Shown in pieces: positions 13,048 through 15,172 of a stretch of 15,172 nt of DNA; position 1 is the stretch's first letter; every line of letters starts with the position of its first letter. The notes below the pieces were generated by a model that was not told the origin of the DNA, ran no database searches, and worked only from the letters and a program-made list of their open reading frames with translations. The stretch is from Spirochaetaceae bacterium. Lineage in GTDB: Bacteria; Spirochaetota; Spirochaetia; Treponematales; Breznakiellaceae. The stretch covers positions 1 to 15,172 of the forward strand of contig JAIRSS010000082.1 of the NCBI GenBank assembly GCA_031255315.1. The letters are read 5' to 3'. The position numbers and the translations under genes were made by a program.

Positions 13048-14604
13048 TCATTGGTTTCCGGTCTGCGCTTCTAAGCGCCAGGAAAGCTCCCCGGCCCATT
13101 TTTCCGGAAAGTGGGAAGAACTCACTTTGACGCTGAACCGTCCCGGAAGGATTATACCGGGCTGCGGGCGCTCTTTCCTTCCCCGTATGGACAGGTACCA
13201 CGAAAGGTCCACCCCCGGGGACGCGGCGGAGCTTCCTGCGTACCCTGCTTTGGTCTTGAACAGGAAAGGACCGGTATAATACGAAAGTTCTCCAGAGATT
13301 TTGGCGGAATTGAAGTCGTAGGAAACCTGGTCGGTAACGCAGAGCAGCGCGGCGCTGAAAGCCGCCCGTACCGGTCCCAGGTAGAAACTGACCCCGGCAT
13401 CGAAGCTGTCGGAGATCTTTTCCGGGTTCCGTCCGTCCCGGGCTGCGGTGAGGCTCAGTGTTCCCGGCCTGAACGGTACACCAAAGGGCCTACGGATAAA
13501 GGACTGGGGGAACCGGTACGATGCCGCCGCATTGCCCCGGTTAAAGGATTCGCCGGGTTCCGGCCCCCGAAGGGTTAGTCCGGCCCGGAAACGGCTGGAA
13601 CCAGCGCCCTTCCATTCGACGCGGACGGCGGTTCTGAACCCCGGACCCGCCGCCGCGCCGTCCCGGTCAACAAAGCGGCTCCCCGCCGCATCCACCCCCG
13701 CCGATACCTGCCAGGGTTTGTCCCCCACGCGGAAGGACAGACTCCCGTACATATCCCTGCCCCAGGCGAAAGTCTCCGAATAGGCCCCGTCAAAGGCCGC
13801 GCCGAAAGCCGGGGAAGTAAAAAAAAGCCCCGCCCCGGCCAAGTGGAAATCCCGTTCCGGCAACGGCGGCGAAACGGAAAACCATGTTGAGGGATACGAC
13901 GGGGCAAGCCGCCGCTCGGTGTAGAACCCCTCGGCCCGAAGGCTCGTTTTTTTGGCGAATTGCAGGTCAACGCCGCCCCCAAAGTCCGGCGTCCGCCATG
14001 GCTTCGTTTGAACCGACGCAAACATTCTGACCTTCCCCAGCCGGGGGCTGCCCAGATACAGATAGGCTTCACTTTCTGTTTCCGGCGGCTTTGCAGAAGA
14101 AATGCCGGTCTTCACGTCAGCCCCCAGAGGCCGGCGGCTCCCGGCAAAGGACAGGGATTTCCCCCAGGGATTTTTGAGCCGCGCAGGAAGCCCCCATTCC
14201 TCAAGAACCCCGTAGAGCAGCCGCGACCCCGTGCGGTTGTGGTAGACCCCGCCGGAAAAAGCGGAGCTCCCCCCGTCCGGCTGTTCCCAAAACACGGCGG
14301 GCCGCCGGTCGAGGGCCAGGAAACGGGCGGCCACGCCCAACGTGGTGATCCGAACCTCTCCCCGGTTGATAAGATTTCCCGTACCGGCCGTAAGCCCGTC
14401 CGCTTCATCCACATGTATGCCGCTCAGACCCCAGGAGCCGGTCCAGAGAAACCTGGTGGAAACGCGGTTCAGCTGTATCTGTGGAAAAACCGGGGGCCCA
14501 GGGGATGTTTGGGCGGCTGCGGCCTGCGGCGGGATCAGCGCCAGGACATTCAGGAAGAACCCTGCAATGAGCCGGTAAAAGAAACAGGACCAGAGATGCT
14601 TCAT
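13048..14604 (-). CDS. Predicted outer-membrane beta-barrel protein
   Basis: I do not recognise a named family. The 518-residue product begins with a signal peptide (basic MKHLWSCFFYR, hydrophobic LIAGFFLNVLALI, probable cleavage after AAAA near residue 31). The rest is rich in alternating polar/aromatic beta strands separated by Gly/Ser/Asp turns, for example AEGFYTERRL, GDKPWQVSAGVDAAG, FDAGVSFYLGPVRAAF and ISGELSYYTGPFLFKTKAGY, the pattern of an outer-membrane barrel. It has no membrane helix besides the signal peptide and no enzyme motif. It ends in LSWRLEAQTGNQ rather than a terminal aromatic, though a Trp lies nearby. ATG 14604 is preceded by GAGGGGG at short distance. It is the first gene of a pair with the downstream HAD phosphatase. 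Pore, adhesin or assembly roles are possible. Confidence 0.6.
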   Translation of the reverse strand: MKHLWSCFFYRLIAGFFLNVLALIPPQAAAAQTSPGPPVFPQIQLNRVSTRFLWTGSWGLSGIHVDEADGLTAGTGNLINRGEVRITTLGVAARFLALDRRPAVFWEQPDGGSSAFSGGVYHNRTGSRLLYGVLEEWGLPARLKNPWGKSLSFAGSRRPLGADVKTGISSAKPPETESEAYLYLGSPRLGKVRMFASVQTKPWRTPDFGGGVDLQFAKKTSLRAEGFYTERRLAPSYPSTWFSVSPPLPERDFHLAGAGLFFTSPAFGAAFDGAYSETFAWGRDMYGSLSFRVGDKPWQVSAGVDAAGSRFVDRDGAAAGPGFRTAVRVEWKGAGSSRFRAGLTLRGPEPGESFNRGNAAASYRFPQSFIRRPFGVPFRPGTLSLTAARDGRNPEKISDSFDAGVSFYLGPVRAAFSAALLCVTDQVSYDFNSAKISGELSYYTGPFLFKTKAGYAGSSAASPGVDLSWYLSIRGRKERPQPGIILPGRFSVKVSSSHFPEKWAGELSWRLEAQTGNQ

Positions 14605-14658
14605 ACCCCCTCTATGGGTTGCCTACGCCGGACGCTTCAACGGGGAAGAAAGAATGAG

Positions 14659-14687
14659 GATATAGTGTTTCTATCCAAGAAATACAA
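14659..14687 (-). promoter_or_regulatory. Weak promoter candidate for the beta-barrel/HAD pair
   Basis: Minus-strand TTGTAT (14682-14687) and TATATC (14659-14664) are spaced by 17 bases, 55 bases upstream of the barrel gene start. Hexamer matches are modest (three and four of six), so confidence is low. It lies beside the transposase relic. Confidence 0.25.
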
Positions 14688-14697
14688 ACGGCTTAGG

Positions 14698-14865
14698 TAA
14701 GAGTAGAATATCCGCAGGGAGCTGTATAAACAGAGGAATGAGGTGGAGCGAATGTTCCGGCGACTAAAGGGATTTAGGCGGATAGCGGACGGATATGACA
14801 AGCTGGACCTGATATTTTCCGGATTTATCTATCGTGCCTTGGTGTCATCGCCGAGGGCTCGTTGA
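14698..14865 (+). pseudogene. IS5-type transposase C-terminal relic
   Basis: After in-frame stops at 14698-14700 and 14704-14706 the plus-strand frame reads NIRRELYKQRNEVERMF, then RRLKGFRRIADGYDKLD and IFSGFIYRALV, ending TGA 14863-14865. ELYKxRNxVERxFxRLKxFRRIAxRYDKL is the C-terminal part of the DDE transposase of IS5-family elements; the Glu of NEVER is the third catalytic acid. Only about 50 residues remain and the N-terminal catalytic Asp residues are missing, so the element is dead. The DNA just after it (TAGTGTGAACTGACCC, 14874-14889) may be part of the old element end. Confidence 0.8.
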
Positions 14866-15063
14866 TTCCACGTAGTGTGAACTGACCCTGGGTTTAAAAT
14901 GGCAGGACGCCTGACGGGATTCCGCCGGTTTCCTGCCGACGGGAAGACGCGGAAACGGAACTCCGAGCAGCCTACCGGCGGCGGAGCATATACAGACCTG
15001 TTAGGCGAAATGCCCCCTAAATTTTGTGGAAAATATAAAAAAATATTGACAAAAATAAAAAAT

Positions 15064-15084
15064 CCCCGCGGCTCTGCCGCGGGG
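15064..15084 (-). terminator. Strong rho-independent terminator of the right-edge gene
   Basis: CCCCGCGGC and GCCGCGGGG form a perfect 9-bp G+C stem with a 3-base loop. On the minus strand it is followed by a long T-rich run (complement of 15050-15063). It begins 24 bases after the stop codon of the minus-strand gene at the edge; the plus-strand side has only TATTTTA. Confidence 0.85.
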
Positions 15085-15108
15085 TATTTTAAGATTGTTG
15101 TTTGTAAT

Positions 15109-15172
15109 TCAGTCGAATAAACTTGGTTGGTTTTCGTCAGTTCTTATCTTGTATAGCTGTTTGTAGTCTTTT
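15109..15172 (-). CDS. C-terminal end of a gene entering from the right
   Basis: Only the last 20 codons are inside the window, reading KDYKQLYKIRTDENQPSLFD and ending TGA at 15109-15111. Support comes from the strong terminator 24 bases downstream on the same strand and from the charged, soluble-protein-like composition. The ending QPSLFD fits the pentapeptide pattern Q-x-x-L-F used by many DNA replication and repair proteins to bind the beta sliding clamp, which is suggestive only. The family cannot be identified from this stretch. Confidence 0.5.
   Translation of the reverse strand, partial: KDYKQLYKIRTDENQPSLFD

Noticed and set aside
13960..14700. Plus-strand frame of 246 codons
   Set aside because: Most of it is antisense to the barrel gene; it only happens to be in the same frame as the transposase relic that follows its stop.

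Overview
The window looks like chromosomal DNA from a host-associated spirochete, most likely a Treponema of the termite-gut type. This is inference. It rests on high G+C coding DNA, a diderm envelope gene set (LolA-like carrier, predicted beta-barrel protein), a RodZ-type MreB partner, an IS5-type transposase relic and a fragment that reads as nitrogenase component 1. No rRNA, tRNA or CRISPR array was seen.

Layout. Bases 1-826 hold a decayed plus-strand region whose only recognisable part (380-826) is the C-terminal third of a nitrogenase component 1 (NifK/AnfK-like) protein with stop codons just upstream. From about 8390 down to 894 six minus-strand genes follow one another: an aldo/keto reductase with a C-terminal two-cluster ferredoxin domain, a PlsC-like acyltransferase, a LolA-like periplasmic carrier, RodZ, RimO and Pta. 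The first two are 19 bases apart, rodZ and rimO are 34 bases apart, and pta has its own -10 box and a good terminator. Together they suggest lipid/envelope assembly and cell shape, plus ribosome modification and acetate metabolism. A 400-base leader/intergenic stretch (8096-8502) carries a predicted promoter, a dispersed repeat and a long hairpin. proC (8503-9321, minus) follows, possibly coupled to a tiny upstream ORF.

Bases 9539-10390 are a strikingly A+T-rich plus-strand solitary Dam-type adenine methyltransferase, probably acquired horizontally. It is followed by about 730 bases of decayed or unassigned DNA. A DeoR-family repressor with a clear promoter and terminator lies at 11119-11973. 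Then, on the minus strand, come a predicted outer-membrane beta-barrel protein (13048-14604) and, one base after its stop codon, a NagD-type HAD phosphatase (12231-13046). Upstream of these is an IS5-type transposase relic with in-frame stops (14698-14865). At the right edge a strong minus-strand terminator sits just behind the last 20 codons of another gene, which end in a sequence resembling a sliding-clamp binding motif.

No complete new multi-gene system is evident. The points most worth a second look are the nitrogenase relic, the solitary methyltransferase island, the acyltransferase with Glu in its H-x4-D motif, and the structured short elements at 8130-8171, 9318-9410 and 12061-12169.
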